From Hybos culiciformis (Eukaryota; Arthropoda; Insecta; Diptera; Hybotidae), in NCBI GenBank assembly GCA_964007475.1, contig OZ023274.1:40541860-40605859 (forward strand): a stretch of 64,000 nt of DNA. Reading direction: 5' to 3'. Below, piece by piece: positions 63,696 through 64,000 of the stretch. Position 1 is the stretch's first letter. Each line of letters opens with the position of its first letter. The position numbers were made by a program, and so were the translations under genes. The notes under the pieces were generated by a model. It was not told the origin of the DNA and did no database searches. It saw only the letters and a program-made list of their open reading frames with translations.

Positions 63696-64000
63696 ATAAA
63701 ATTTTCTAAAGTAAGTTTTTCTATGGTTGCAAAAAAAAAACAAACAAAATAATAAAAAATAAAAAAAAAAACAAATTATGAAACTTATTAAAAAAGTTGA
63801 AATGGAAAATAAATTATACTGAAAATTATAATATTCTCTTGTGTTAAACTTATAAAATAATAATTTAATATGGTTGAGCACTGTTCTTGCAAAGCTTTCC
63901 TGTTAAGTAGATAAATATAGTTGGATACAATTCGAAGCTTAAAAAAGTAGAAGAATAGTTTCAAGTCCCGATAAAAAAAAAATTCAAGATTTTTTTAGGT

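Noticed and set aside
1..64000. Several exon-like pieces all open in phase 0 as evidence for alternative last exons of one gene
   Set aside because: Phase 0 was tested first after each acceptor-like site, so the agreement is biased. With many AG sites in AT-rich DNA, some open phase is common.

Overview
The window looks like a gene-poor stretch of a eukaryotic nuclear genome, most likely an arthropod (inference). It is roughly 78-80% A+T by eye, full of poly-A/poly-T runs, and has no operons, ribosome binding sites, rRNA or intact tRNA. Open frames are about as many and as long as chance predicts at this composition: stop codons fall about every 11 codons, so dozens of 60-codon frames are expected. 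I therefore treat almost all of them as noise. What can be supported is mainly repeats: small non-autonomous DNA transposons (MITEs), nested insertions, a hairpin-ended repeat family and recent tandem duplications. A few short exon-like pieces also stand out by higher GC, plausible splice acceptors and varied amino acid content. No protein could be named with confidence. Layout: 1-3.3 kb holds a weak exon-like piece, an inverted repeat and a TA-flanked MITE. 3.3-14 kb is almost featureless AT-rich DNA. 14-20 kb carries four short coding-like segments on the + strand, the best at 18151-18291, with 37% GC and a clean acceptor. 20-27 kb is again nearly empty. 27.5-28.9 kb has a hAT-like element with a duplicated 226-bp block. 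30.1-30.6 kb has a minus-strand degenerate coding segment with an in-frame tandem duplication. 31.7-36.8 kb is a cluster of three copies of one repeat family (two direct, one inverted and diverged). Each of the two good copies has 31-bp tandem repeats followed by a 183-bp near-perfect hairpin, and a clean 507-bp hAT-type MITE lies between them. 38-39 kb has a tandem pair of a 188-bp MITE-like unit. 43.7-45.9 kb has an AAT microsatellite, a 543-bp element flanked by TTAA, and diverged repeats, one with a second copy at 50.4 kb. 54.3-55.1 kb has a 210-bp MITE with a perfect 8-bp target duplication and a candidate terminal exon. 56.7-58 kb has a SINE-like fragment and a degenerate GC-rich region. 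The most striking structure is at 60.6-62.0 kb. A second, inverted copy of the TTAA-flanked element is split by a 917-bp insertion with its own terminal inverted repeats and a TTA target duplication. The uninterrupted copy at 44.1 kb serves as the empty site. Inside the insertion are a C-rich tract and an array of six 38-bp palindromes at about 59-bp spacing. 63.0-63.7 kb holds two exon-like pieces that can be joined in frame across a GT-AG intron. Nothing shows the genes acting together. The coherent story is transposon turnover: insertion, nesting, tandem duplication and decay.
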